A DNA stretch of 64,000 nt from UBA3206 sp963623875 (lineage in GTDB: Bacteria; Bacillota_I; Bacilli_A; Acholeplasmatales; Anaeroplasmataceae). The position numbers were made by a program, and so were the translations under genes. Shown here one piece after another: positions 8,796 through 17,806 of the stretch; position 1 is the first letter of the stretch; each line of letters starts with the position of its first letter. The notes beneath the pieces were generated by a model. It was not told where the DNA came from. It saw nothing but the letters and a program-made list of their open reading frames with translations, and made no database searches. The stretch covers positions 1 to 64,000 of the forward strand of contig CAVFNL010000005.1 of assembly GCA_963623875.1 (NCBI GenBank), in the 5' to 3' direction.

Positions 8796-10058
8796 TTAAT
8801 CTTTATCAGCTTTTAATACAGCATTAAGCATTACAGTTGCACCATCAGTACAATGTTCAGGTTTACTGTATTCTGGTTCACAATGACTTAATCCATCTTT
8901 TGATTGAACGAAAATCATAGTTGTAGGAATTACATATGCACAGAATTGAGCATCATGTCCTGCACCTGAGTGAATATATTGATGTGATACTCCTGTTTCT
9001 TCAGCAGCTTCTTTGACATAAGAAACAAGTTTCTTATCCCAATAAACAGTATCTCTATTCCAAGCTTTTTCAACTTTGCAAGTACATCCATGCCAAGTCT
9101 TAGTCTCAAGGCTCTTAACAATAGCTAATACCTTATCTAGAACTTCTGGTAATTCATGACGTGAATCAAATGAGAATTCAAAGAAATCAGGTACACAAGT
9201 ATGTACATCTGGATGACATACAACCTCTCCTGTTGTATATACTAATTCAGGATATCCTAATTTATCAATTTCATTATGTAGGTATACTAGTGCTTCTGAT
9301 GCCGCATAGAATGCATCTTTTCTCTTAGGCATTGGGAATGTTCCAGCATGTGTTGTTTGTCCGTAGAATTTAATACGATAATTAAACATACCAAGAACAC
9401 AGTCTACAACACCAATTTCTTTATTATTATCTTCAAGGATTGGTCCTTGCTCGATATGTGTTTCAAACATATATAGATATTTTTCAGGTGATAATCTATA
9501 TTTCTTATCTCCCTTATATCCTGACTTTTCTAGTGCTTCACCAAAAGTCTTTGTAGGATCTAGGATTGATTTAGAATTCATCATATCATCATATTTAAAC
9601 TTTTGACGAATATCTTCAGGTAAATAATCATAACATACAATACCTGAACACATCATTGCAGGTGGATAAAGTGATCCTTCCTCATTTGTCCAAATCATAG
9701 CTGTTAATGGATGCTTATGAGGAATGTTATTTTCAACAACAGTTTCTAATACTTCCATTGCTGACATTACTCCTAATATTCCATCATAGTTTCCACCATT
9801 CTTAACTGAATCGCAGTGAGAACCCATAACAATTCTTTTTGCATTAGGATCAGTACCTGGAATTGTTGCGTACATATTCGCAACATCATCAACTTCAATA
9901 ATTGCTCCTATAGCACGCATTCTCTTTTCGAATTCTTTACGAGCCATAATAGCTTCAGGCGAAAGTGAATAACGAGTTATTCCTCCATGTCCTGCATCTC
10001 CATATTTTGAAAATGTTTTAATTTTATCTGTCATTCTTTCTAAACTACATTTATACAT
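8796..10058 (-). CDS. pydC: Beta-ureidopropionase / N-carbamoyl-amino-acid hydrolase (M20 family)
   Basis: 420-aa amidohydrolase of the M20 allantoate amidohydrolase/carbamoylase family. Metal-binding motifs are GSHCDSV (His81), GGNYDG (Asp92), NEEGS (Glu126/127), HIEQGP and GHDAQF. Family members hydrolyse N-carbamoyl amides to an amine, CO2 and ammonia. Alternatives within the family are allantoate amidohydrolase or hydantoin carbamoylase. The same operon holds dihydropyrimidine dehydrogenase and dihydropyrimidinase, so N-carbamoyl-beta-alanine is the likely substrate. GGAGATAAAAGATT precedes the ATG. It is the last gene of the operon, 17 nt after the unknown gene. Confidence 0.85.
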   Translation of the reverse strand: MYKCSLERMTDKIKTFSKYGDAGHGGITRYSLSPEAIMARKEFEKRMRAIGAIIEVDDVANMYATIPGTDPNAKRIVMGSHCDSVKNGGNYDGILGVMSAMEVLETVVENNIPHKHPLTAMIWTNEEGSLYPPAMMCSGIVCYDYLPEDIRQKFKYDDMMNSKSILDPTKTFGEALEKSGYKGDKKYRLSPEKYLYMFETHIEQGPILEDNNKEIGVVDCVLGMFNYRIKFYGQTTHAGTFPMPKRKDAFYAASEALVYLHNEIDKLGYPELVYTTGEVVCHPDVHTCVPDFFEFSFDSRHELPEVLDKVLAIVKSLETKTWHGCTCKVEKAWNRDTVYWDKKLVSYVKEAAEETGVSHQYIHSGAGHDAQFCAYVIPTTMIFVQSKDGLSHCEPEYSKPEHCTDGATVMLNAVLKADKD

Positions 10059-10075
10059 AATCTTTTATCTCCTTT

Positions 10076-10483
10076 TTATCTCATATCATTTTTTTTACGT
10101 TCTTCTGGAATTCTTACACAATTTTCTAAAATAAATTTAACATCTTTACTATTGCAGAAGAATTGTGCTTCTCTATGATCTTGTTCAAAAGATAATAAGA
10201 ATCTTTCATCCCAGTCCGCAAGATCAACTCTTACTTTTTTATGATCAAATTCATATTCTTCCATTAGTTTTTGCATACTTGGTGTAAGATTAGCATATGC
10301 AAAAAGGTTTCCATGATATGGTGTCTTAAATTTTAATTTTTTTCTAAAAGCATCTTTTAATATAATGTTTACAAAATATTCAGTTCCGCATCCTTCACAA
10401 GCAGGAGAGTCAACAGTTCTAAATCTTTTATAATATATTAAATCTAAGATGTTTACAGACCCTTTAATATTTCTGTTTTCCAT
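10076..10483 (-). CDS. Unknown 135-aa protein in the pyrimidine-degradation operon
   Basis: I do not recognise this family. It is a small soluble protein with no signal peptide or membrane segment. It has a Cys cluster PACEGCGTEYF (about residues 28-38) and a further Cys in FFCNSKD and ENCVRIP, so metal binding is possible. Charged segments such as FDHKKVRVDLADWDERF follow. It starts 6 nt after the alcohol dehydrogenase stop and ends 17 nt before pydC, so it is co-translated with the pathway. A role as accessory, regulator or missing electron-transfer partner would be speculation. Confidence 0.8.
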   Translation of the reverse strand: MENRNIKGSVNILDLIYYKRFRTVDSPACEGCGTEYFVNIILKDAFRKKLKFKTPYHGNLFAYANLTPSMQKLMEEYEFDHKKVRVDLADWDERFLLSFEQDHREAQFFCNSKDVKFILENCVRIPEERKKNDMR

Positions 10484-10489
10484 AACTAA

Positions 10490-11590
10490 TCACCCCTTTA
10501 GTGATTTTTCTAATATATCTTTTAAATCATCTAAGTTCAAATCTATTATTGTATTCTTTAACTTTTCAACTTTAGATGCTTTTAAAGCATATTTATCTAT
10601 CTCTTCTTCTGTTAATATTTCTTTTTCACCTAATAATATATTTATTTCTTTATCTAATTCTGATATAGATGTCATATTTAATGCATCAAGAAGTTCTTTT
10701 ATAAGTTCAGGTTTTTTTAATTCTACAAGTCTTAAGAATTCTGCGAGTAATAATCCATTAGCTCTACCATGATCTATATCCTTATAATATGTTAAGGAAT
10801 ATCCTAAGATATGTACTGCTACAGTACCACATGAAGCTATTACTACACCTGCAAGTGTTGAAGCATATAATAATTCATCTCTATCTTCTAGGGATAAAGT
10901 ATTATTTTCTAATTCTTTAAAATGAGTTGAAATTAGTTTTATAGCCTTTAGGCTTAAACCTTTTGAATAGTCTGTTGCCTTCTTAGATAGGTATCCTTCT
11001 ATCGCGTGGCATAAGGCATCAAGCACTGTGTTTATTGTTGTATTTTTTCCAAGTGTTTGCATATACTTACCATCTAAAAGTGCTAATCGAGGGTAAGTAT
11101 ATACAGAATTAATAGTAGATTTAGTTTCTAATCTATCGTTAGTGATTATTGAATATGGTGTAACTTCACTACCTGTCCCTGATGTTGTAGGAACACAAAC
11201 AATAGGTAGAACATCTGAAGAAATAGCTGTTGTAAATAAATCTTCTTCTTTAATATCTTGTCTTGCAAGAATGGCTATAGCTTTTGCCGCATCCATAGGT
11301 GATCCACCACCTATTGCGATTATAAAATCGCATCCATTTTCTTTTAATTTTTTGCTTCCATCATAAACTAAAGGAATTGTGGGATTTGCCATTACTTCAT
11401 TAAATAATGTGTATTCAATATTAGTGCTCTTAAGAGCTTCTAATACATCATCTAATGATCCATTTTTAAATACAGAAGTTTTACCAGATACAATAAATGC
11501 TTTAGAACCAATTGCTTTTAATTTATTTGCATTTTCTACAATTACATTTCTCCCACATAACACTTCAGTTGGGACATTTAGTTTTTCCAT
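10490..11590 (-). CDS. Iron-containing alcohol dehydrogenase, probable malonate-semialdehyde reductase
   Basis: 366-aa group III (Fe-type) alcohol dehydrogenase. The NAD(P)-binding motif GGGSPMDAAKA and the PTTSGTGSEV loop are present. Metal ligands are the Asp/His of LDALCHAIEGY, the His of VAVHILGY and the His of DHGRANG. In a pathway that makes beta-alanine and transaminates it to malonate semialdehyde, an NAD(P)H-dependent reductase would make 3-hydroxypropionate, the role given to PydE in the extended reductive pyrimidine pathway of Firmicutes. Thymine would give the methyl homologue. The assignment rests on context. The start follows GGAG and the gene is 13 nt after the aminotransferase. 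Confidence 0.82.
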   Translation of the reverse strand: MEKLNVPTEVLCGRNVIVENANKLKAIGSKAFIVSGKTSVFKNGSLDDVLEALKSTNIEYTLFNEVMANPTIPLVYDGSKKLKENGCDFIIAIGGGSPMDAAKAIAILARQDIKEEDLFTTAISSDVLPIVCVPTTSGTGSEVTPYSIITNDRLETKSTINSVYTYPRLALLDGKYMQTLGKNTTINTVLDALCHAIEGYLSKKATDYSKGLSLKAIKLISTHFKELENNTLSLEDRDELLYASTLAGVVIASCGTVAVHILGYSLTYYKDIDHGRANGLLLAEFLRLVELKKPELIKELLDALNMTSISELDKEINILLGEKEILTEEEIDKYALKASKVEKLKNTIIDLNLDDLKDILEKSLKG

Positions 11591-11603
11591 ATAATACTCC
11601 TTT

Positions 11604-12929
11604 TTAAAGACTGTTATCTACATCAGTAAGAACTTCGTCTAATTTTTGTAATTCTTCTTTTAATTGTTCTTTAGTTATAATTAATGCTGGGTTAACAAAT
11701 ATCATATTTTCATGAGAATATGTACAGAATCCTTTAGCTTTTAATGCTCCAATAATCTTAGGCATTACTCCTTCAGGATCTTTTCCATAAGGTACTAAAG
11801 CTTCACGAGTTTCTTTGCTCTTTACAAGTTCAATTGATGAGAATAATCCGATTGCTCTTACTTCACCAACACACTTATGTTTCTTTTGTAATGCTAATAA
11901 TTCTTCTTTTAATACTGCACCAACGCTATTAACATTATCTAAAATATGTGCATCATCATAATATTTAACACACGCAACACCAGCTGCACATGCAAGTGGA
12001 TGTCCACTATATGTAAGTCCGCATAGTAATGTGTGATCATCAAAGTATTCTGCAATCTTCTTAGAAACTACACATCCACCTAATTGTACATAACCACAAG
12101 TTACACCTTTAGCAAATGATACGATATCTGGTTTTACATCATAGTTTTCGAATGCGAATAATTTACCAGTTCTTCCCCAACCAGCCATTACTTCATCGCA
12201 AATCATTAAAATTCCAAATTCATCACAAATCTTACGAACTCCTGGAAGATATCCCTTAGGAGGAATAATAACTCCATTTGATCCTGTAATTGTTTCAAGA
12301 ACTATACAGGCTACTTGATCTGCACCTTCATAAATGATTTGTTCACGAAGTTTTGCAAGATAGTAAGCACTTGCTTCTTCTTCTGATTGGAACTTAATTA
12401 CTGGCTCACGATATACATATGGGTCAAAGAATTTTACAAATCCTGGAATACCTGGTTCAATTGATTGTCTTCTTGGTTCTCCAGTAATTGATCCTGCACC
12501 AAATGTTGATCCATGATATGAACGATATCTTGAGAACACTTTTGGTCTTCCTGTATAAAGACGTGCCATCTTTATTGCATTTTCGTTCGCATCAGCACCT
12601 CCATTTGTAAAGAATACTTTTCCCATGTTATCAGGCATTCTATCGATAATCATCTTTGCAAGAGTTGCACGTGATTCAACTGCATATGATGGTCCTAGAT
12701 AAGCATATTGATCTAATTGCTTAATGATAGCTTCTTTAATTTCTTTATTTCCAAATCCAACATTTAAGTTTACAAGTTGGGCTGACATATCTGTATATCT
12801 CTTTCCATCATAATCCCACATGTAAATTCCTTCTGCTTTTGCAATAGCTATTGGATTTAAATTCTTTTGTTTACTCCATGATTGTAAGACATATTTCTTT
12901 TGTAATTCTTTAATTTCTTCACTGTTCAT
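11604..12929 (-). CDS. Class III PLP aminotransferase, probable beta-alanine transaminase
   Basis: 441-aa omega-amino-acid aminotransferase (fold type I, class III). The motifs VFFTNGGADANENAIKMAR, ICDEVMAGWGRTG and SFAKGVTCGY with the PLP lysine are intact, and length matches the family. Class III enzymes act on gamma-aminobutyrate, beta-alanine or ornithine. Placed between dihydropyrimidine dehydrogenase and a semialdehyde reductase it most likely moves the amino group of beta-alanine (or beta-aminoisobutyrate) to pyruvate or 2-oxoglutarate. The acceptor cannot be read from sequence. AAAGGAG precedes the ATG, 18 nt after preA. Confidence 0.87.
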   Translation of the reverse strand: MNSEEIKELQKKYVLQSWSKQKNLNPIAIAKAEGIYMWDYDGKRYTDMSAQLVNLNVGFGNKEIKEAIIKQLDQYAYLGPSYAVESRATLAKMIIDRMPDNMGKVFFTNGGADANENAIKMARLYTGRPKVFSRYRSYHGSTFGAGSITGEPRRQSIEPGIPGFVKFFDPYVYREPVIKFQSEEEASAYYLAKLREQIIYEGADQVACIVLETITGSNGVIIPPKGYLPGVRKICDEFGILMICDEVMAGWGRTGKLFAFENYDVKPDIVSFAKGVTCGYVQLGGCVVSKKIAEYFDDHTLLCGLTYSGHPLACAAGVACVKYYDDAHILDNVNSVGAVLKEELLALQKKHKCVGEVRAIGLFSSIELVKSKETREALVPYGKDPEGVMPKIIGALKAKGFCTYSHENMIFVNPALIITKEQLKEELQKLDEVLTDVDNSL

Positions 12930-12947
12930 TTTAATTATCTCCTTTAA

Positions 12948-14426
12948 TTACCTCTTAGGTTTCATTATTCTTTTTGAAACCGAAATCGCTTCTGTTGGAC
13001 AAACAAGTCTACATAGATGGCACCCTACACATTTACTTCCATTAAGTTTTGGATATCCATCTTTCATAATAATTGCTTGATGTCCTCCATCAAAACATGA
13101 TACATAACACCTTTCGCAGCCTATGCACTTATCTTTATTGAATATAGGAAAAACTATAGTATCTCGATTTAAATTTTCTGCAGGTACGATATTATCTAAT
13201 CCCTTACCTACTATTTCATCTAATTTTTTATATCCATTCTTTTTTAAGAAATACTTAGCTCCTGATATTAAATCATCAATTATTCTATATCCATATTGCA
13301 TTATTGCAGTTGTAATTTGAATATTTCCACATCCAAGCGCCATAAATTCTAAGGCATCTTGGGCTGTTTCTATTCCACCCATTCCAGATAACGGAACTTC
13401 TTTTAATTCACTATCTTGTGCCATATCTGTAATAAATCTTAAAGCTATTGGCTTTACAGCTTTTCCACTATATCCAGATATTGAAGTTTTTCCATCAATA
13501 TTAGGATCACCTATCATTGTATCAAGTTCTACATTAGTAACACATTTGATGGTATTGATTGCTGCTATACCCATAGCACCAGCTTTTATAGCTACTCGTG
13601 CTGGTAATCTCATATCTGTTATATTTGGTGTCATTTTTGCAAGGACTGGAAGCTTTGTTCCTGCTACTGTAGCTTTTGTATATTTCTCTACTAATTCTAG
13701 ATTAGTTCCTACATCACTTCCCATTCCTTTTACACTCATTTGTGGACAACTGAAGTTACATTCAATGATATCAACACCTGCATCTTCACACATTTTTGCA
13801 AGTTTTGTCCATTCTTCTTCATTTTGCCCCATTATAGAAGCTACTATAATTTTTGTTGGATAATTCTTTTTTAAATCACTAAGAATTTTTAGATTCTCCT
13901 CTAGTGGATGATCTGATATTTGCTCCATATTTTTGAATCCAACAAATGGAGTTCCTTCTTTTCTAGTTGCGCTAAATCTAGGTGATACTTCGTTTGGTAG
14001 ATAAAAACCAATTGTTTTATATACCACTCCTCCATATCCTGCTTCCAAAGCTTTTGCACACATTTCATAGTTTGAACCTACAACTGATGATGATAAGAAG
14101 AATGGATTCTCACATTTGACACCCATAAAATCTATTTCAAGTGATACATCATCAAAACTTGTATCAAGTTTTGGTGTTAATTCAATTGCTTTTTTAATTC
14201 TTACTTTTTCATCATAATGTATACATGCCTTTTCACAAAAACCTTCGCAATTAGCACATACATCTTTATCAACATATCTTCCTGCTATATCTTTATTTTC
14301 AAATCTTATAGATCTTAATAAATTTGCTGGCTTATAAGCATGTGGACAAGCTTTATTACACTTGGCATTTTCACAAAGCAGACATGATGATGAAATATTT
14401 GTTAATATTTGCGTTTCATAAGCCAT
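12948..14426 (-). CDS. preA: Dihydropyrimidine dehydrogenase, PreA subunit with fused N-terminal Fe-S domain
   Basis: 492 aa, against about 410 for E. coli PreA. The extra N-terminus (about 1-80) has two Cys groups: Cys15, 18, 23, 27 (CLLCENAKCNKACP) and Cys57, 60, 64, 68. This is the Fe-S pattern of PreT/GltD and of mammalian DPD domain I. A DHOD-like FMN barrel (about 95-400) follows with NFSCPQM, KMTPNI, SGYSGKAVKPIALRF and GMGGIET. Two C-terminal [4Fe-4S] clusters (CIGCERC, CVGCHLC) end the protein. The FAD and NAD(P)H domains of PreT are absent here and in neighbouring genes, so the electron donor is unclear. It should reduce uracil or thymine to the dihydropyrimidine. AGGAG precedes the ATG. 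Confidence 0.9.
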   Translation of the reverse strand: MAYETQILTNISSSCLLCENAKCNKACPHAYKPANLLRSIRFENKDIAGRYVDKDVCANCEGFCEKACIHYDEKVRIKKAIELTPKLDTSFDDVSLEIDFMGVKCENPFFLSSSVVGSNYEMCAKALEAGYGGVVYKTIGFYLPNEVSPRFSATRKEGTPFVGFKNMEQISDHPLEENLKILSDLKKNYPTKIIVASIMGQNEEEWTKLAKMCEDAGVDIIECNFSCPQMSVKGMGSDVGTNLELVEKYTKATVAGTKLPVLAKMTPNITDMRLPARVAIKAGAMGIAAINTIKCVTNVELDTMIGDPNIDGKTSISGYSGKAVKPIALRFITDMAQDSELKEVPLSGMGGIETAQDALEFMALGCGNIQITTAIMQYGYRIIDDLISGAKYFLKKNGYKKLDEIVGKGLDNIVPAENLNRDTIVFPIFNKDKCIGCERCYVSCFDGGHQAIIMKDGYPKLNGSKCVGCHLCRLVCPTEAISVSKRIMKPKR

Positions 14427-14438
14427 ACTTATAGTCTC

Positions 14439-15803
14439 CTATCTTTCGAATCTTGAGGCACGTTTTACAAATTTACCCCAACCAGCTTCTCCTAAGAATT
14501 CACCGTCTTTATATACTAGTCTTCCTCTTGAGAATGTCATTACTGGATATCCTTTTAATTTAATACCTTCCCAAATTGTATGGTCACAATCAGAATGCAT
14601 CTTTGAATTTGTTATAGTAAAATCAACAGTTGGATCATATACTACAACGTCTGCATCATATCCAGGTAATAGGAATCCTTTCTTCATACATCCGAAAATC
14701 TTAGCTGGGTTTTCACAACAAAGTTCAATTACTCGTTCATAAGAAACTTTTCCTTCACCTGCTTTTGAAAGCATGTATGGGAACATATTTTCAACTCCAG
14801 CACAACCATTAGGTACTTTTGTGAAATCATCTTTTCCCCAATCTTTTTCATATGATTGGAATGGGCAGTGGTCAGTCGCAATTGTATCTACAACTCCTCT
14901 ATTGATTGCGTCCCATAACGCATCTAGAGATTCTTGACCTTTCATTGGAGGTGAACAAATGAAATCAATACCTCTTTCTCTCTTATAAACATCAGATGTG
15001 AATTCTAGATATTGAGGACAAGTTTCTGCATAAACCTCAACACCTTCTTTTTTAGCTTGTTCAATTGCATTAATTCCACCTTTAGATCCTACATGCACAA
15101 TGTATAATGGTGCACCTAAAGACTTAGCGAATGCGATTGCTCTCTTATCAGCTTCTTCTTCTACAAATTCTGGTCTTGATAAGTAATGATAGTATGCAGA
15201 AGTTTTACCTTCACTTAAGAATTTCTTTGTTAATACATCAATTACATCTCTATTTTCAGCATGTACTGAAATTTGAGCTCCAATACTCTTTGAGTACTCT
15301 AGTAATTTATATAAGTCTCCATCATTTACTCCGAAGTTGTAAACCATGAAGCACTTGTATGAAGGTACTCCATATTTAACTGCATCATCCATAGTCTTCA
15401 TTAAATCACCTGAAATGTCTTTAATACCTACATGGAATGCATAATCACAAGCTGCTTGAGGAGCTGCGATTTTATCTCTTCTTAATACTGTATCAAGAAT
15501 TGATTCTTTAAAATCTTGTAATGCAAAGTCAAATACCATTGTAGTACCACCACATACTGCAGCTCTTGTTCCTGCAAAATAGTCATCTGATGATATAGTA
15601 CCTCCAAATGGCATCGCAAGATGGGTATGAGCATCTATAGCTCCTGGTAATACATATTTACCTTTAGCATCTACAACTTTTGTAAATCCGTCTTCTTTAA
15701 TATTTGTTGATATTTCAACAATTTTTCCACCATCTATGGCAACATCTGCCATATATTTTCCTTTTGAATTAATCAATGTTCCGTTTTTAATTAATAAATC
15801 CAT
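14439..15803 (-). CDS. pydB: Dihydropyrimidinase (D-hydantoinase family)
   Basis: 454-aa cyclic amidohydrolase. The binuclear metal site is visible: DAHTHLAMPFGG, the lysine of SYKCFMVYNFG (carboxylated in the family), HAENRD, YIVHVGS and ATDHCPF. The enzyme opens dihydrouracil to N-carbamoyl-beta-alanine, linking PreA to PydC in the same operon. Hydantoinase or allantoinase would be the alternatives by sequence alone. AGGAGATGG precedes the ATG. A 59-nt gap with a strong hairpin separates it from the binding-protein gene. Confidence 0.92.
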   Translation of the reverse strand: MDLLIKNGTLINSKGKYMADVAIDGGKIVEISTNIKEDGFTKVVDAKGKYVLPGAIDAHTHLAMPFGGTISSDDYFAGTRAAVCGGTTMVFDFALQDFKESILDTVLRRDKIAAPQAACDYAFHVGIKDISGDLMKTMDDAVKYGVPSYKCFMVYNFGVNDGDLYKLLEYSKSIGAQISVHAENRDVIDVLTKKFLSEGKTSAYYHYLSRPEFVEEEADKRAIAFAKSLGAPLYIVHVGSKGGINAIEQAKKEGVEVYAETCPQYLEFTSDVYKRERGIDFICSPPMKGQESLDALWDAINRGVVDTIATDHCPFQSYEKDWGKDDFTKVPNGCAGVENMFPYMLSKAGEGKVSYERVIELCCENPAKIFGCMKKGFLLPGYDADVVVYDPTVDFTITNSKMHSDCDHTIWEGIKLKGYPVMTFSRGRLVYKDGEFLGEAGWGKFVKRASRFER

Positions 15804-15823
15804 AATTCCATCTCCTGTAAAAT

Positions 15824-15854
15824 CAACTAGTACTCATTCATTGAGTACCAGTTG
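15824..15854 (-). other. Intercistronic hairpin between binding-protein and dihydropyrimidinase genes
   Basis: Arms 15824-15835 and 15843-15854 form a 12-bp stem with one mismatch and a 7-nt loop. Only a weak ATTTT follows on the minus strand. This fits an mRNA-stabilising or partial terminator hairpin that would keep the binding-protein message more abundant than the enzymes. Confidence 0.6.
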
Positions 15855-15862
15855 TTTAATTT

Positions 15863-16963
15863 TTATTCGTATTTATATACTAATACAAGTCCTGATCTTT
15901 GGAATACTTGAGCTACTTCAAGCAATTCGTCTGATGCACTTGCGGCAGCATTACTTGCGATTAAGTTAGATACCCATGTAGTACCGAAGTCATAAGTTCC
16001 TGATGTTACGTTTACTGTTTCAGATACTGATCCTCCACCTTCAACGATATTAACATTTGTAAATCCAGCTTCTGTATAATATCCTTTTTTAAGAGCTACA
16101 TAGTATCCCATGAATTGAGCATCAGGTAACCATTTTAATTGAATTGAAATACTCTTCTTTTCAATTTCTCCTAATCCCTCAATACTATCTACTAGATATT
16201 CTGATGTAGAGAAGTCAGATGTAGTCATGCCTTTAAGTTTTGCAGCGGCTGTCGCATCTGTAAGTTCAATATATTGCTTAGCTAATGTTAATGTATTAGT
16301 TATAGCTTCTTGATCAATATTTCCATATTTTGTAACTGTTTGACCCTTAGTATCTGTTGTTACAAGTTTTGCAACTTCTGAAGCCATATATGCTTGATGC
16401 TCTGGTTCAACAGATTGTCCATATTCATAACAAATTTCTGCAGCTTCTTTTGTATTCTCTACTGCATATTTCCATCCTCTAAGTGATGCATATACGAAAG
16501 CTTTAACTGTATTAGGATTTGTTTGTGCAAATTTCTTTGTACAGAAAATACTATCTTCTAGCATCGCAACACCTTCATCGTTCATATCGATGATTCCAAC
16601 CTTGTCACCATATCCAAATCCATTACCATTTGAATATTCATTTTTAACAAGACCTAATTCGTTATATGTCATAGCTGAAGCTAATGCTACTGTACCTGTA
16701 TCAAAGCAGTCCATAGTAAATGGTTGTTGAATATATGATTGTTTTTGATCATATTTCTTTAATAAAGCTAATACTTCATATTCATTTCCAAGACCCCAGT
16801 TACCAACCTTTCCTGCAGCTGCTGCCTCTTTGATGATAGTTTCTGATGAAGTACCTTTTGCCCATTTTAAACTTTTGTCCTTACTTCCGCATGAAACAAG
16901 AACTGATGCTGCTACTGCTCCTAGTGCAGCTCCTCCAATTAATCTTTTAACACTTAAACTCAT
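15863..16963 (-). CDS. Substrate-binding lipoprotein, NMT1/THI5-like, apparently circularly permuted
   Basis: 366-aa lipoprotein with lipobox LVSC (Cys25) and AAGGAAGG before the ATG. It belongs to the NMT1/THI5/SsuA group of type II binding proteins, but the two halves are in reversed order. Residues about 30-262 carry motifs usually in the middle and C-terminal part: GKVGNWGLGNEYE, MTYNELG, GVAMLEDSIF, LRGWKYAVENTKEAAEI. Residues about 268-366 carry the usual N-terminus, SIQLKWLPDAQFMGYYVAL, and end with VAQVFQRSGLVLV, which normally precedes the first block. It should bind the pyrimidine (or related ring) for the adjacent permeases. The permutation is a reading from family pattern, not an alignment. 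Confidence 0.88.
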   Translation of the reverse strand: MSLSVKRLIGGAALGAVAASVLVSCGSKDKSLKWAKGTSSETIIKEAAAAGKVGNWGLGNEYEVLALLKKYDQKQSYIQQPFTMDCFDTGTVALASAMTYNELGLVKNEYSNGNGFGYGDKVGIIDMNDEGVAMLEDSIFCTKKFAQTNPNTVKAFVYASLRGWKYAVENTKEAAEICYEYGQSVEPEHQAYMASEVAKLVTTDTKGQTVTKYGNIDQEAITNTLTLAKQYIELTDATAAAKLKGMTTSDFSTSEYLVDSIEGLGEIEKKSISIQLKWLPDAQFMGYYVALKKGYYTEAGFTNVNIVEGGGSVSETVNVTSGTYDFGTTWVSNLIASNAAASASDELLEVAQVFQRSGLVLVYKYE

Positions 16964-17002
16964 AATTATATCTTCCTTCCTTTTTTATAATTTTTATATT
17001 AT

Positions 17003-17806
17003 TTAAGACTTTCTATGTCTTAAAGTAATACCTTCAATAAGCATTAGTATCATGTACATAATTATTCCAATTAGACATGCTACAATGATATACGCCCATG
17101 CTGTTGCGAATTGTGATAGGTTAATCAAACTATTGATTTTATAACCAACTCCACTAGTAGATTCTGTGAAATATTCACATACAAGGGTTGAGATAACTGC
17201 TGTTGGGATTCCAATCTTTAATGCTGTAAATACGTATGGAATACTATTTGGCATTCTTAATTTCCAAAGTATTTTTAATTTTCCACAAGCATAAGATTCC
17301 AACAAATCTTTACTAAAAGGTCTTAATTCTGTAAGTCCTCTATATGATGTTATTGACATCGAAGACATTGTAACTAATGTTACTACAATTACTTTTGCAA
17401 TAAATGATTTTTGTTGAACATCTGTTGTAAAAACTGTAGTAAGGTTAATAAATACTGGTGCCAAGGCTACAATAGGTATCGCATTAAATACACCTACTAG
17501 TGCAAGTCCACCTTTTCCTACTTTAGGTAAAAGAGCTGTAAGTACAGCAAGTCCATATCCTAAAATTGAACCTATTAATAGACCCACTATAATAACTACT
17601 AATGTAGTTGATATATCAGATTGCATGTTTCCAAAATTCTTACTTAGAATATCAAGTATTCTAGATAATTTAGGAAGTACTAATTCCTTAATATTAAATA
17701 TTTTATTAGTTGCGCCTGTTTGCCATAAAACTATAAGCACTATACCAAGTAGTAATGGATATAATACTGATGAAATATTATTCCATCTTTTCTTCAGAAT
17801 TTTCAT
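17003..17806 (-). CDS. ABC importer permease, SsuC/ThiX type
   Basis: About 267-aa membrane protein with five or six hydrophobic helices. Its cytoplasmic EAA-like loop (ESYACGKLKILWKLRMPNSI) contacts the ATPase. The ATG at 17806 follows GGTGAT and is preferred to an ATG at 17818. Either start overlaps the end of the previous permease by about 29-41 bp, suggesting translational coupling. With the second permease, ATPase and lipoprotein it forms the importer for the pyrimidine pathway. Confidence 0.9.
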   Translation of the reverse strand: MKILKKRWNNISSVLYPLLLGIVLIVLWQTGATNKIFNIKELVLPKLSRILDILSKNFGNMQSDISTTLVVIIVGLLIGSILGYGLAVLTALLPKVGKGGLALVGVFNAIPIVALAPVFINLTTVFTTDVQQKSFIAKVIVVTLVTMSSMSITSYRGLTELRPFSKDLLESYACGKLKILWKLRMPNSIPYVFTALKIGIPTAVISTLVCEYFTESTSGVGYKINSLINLSQFATAWAYIIVACLIGIIMYMILMLIEGITLRHRKS

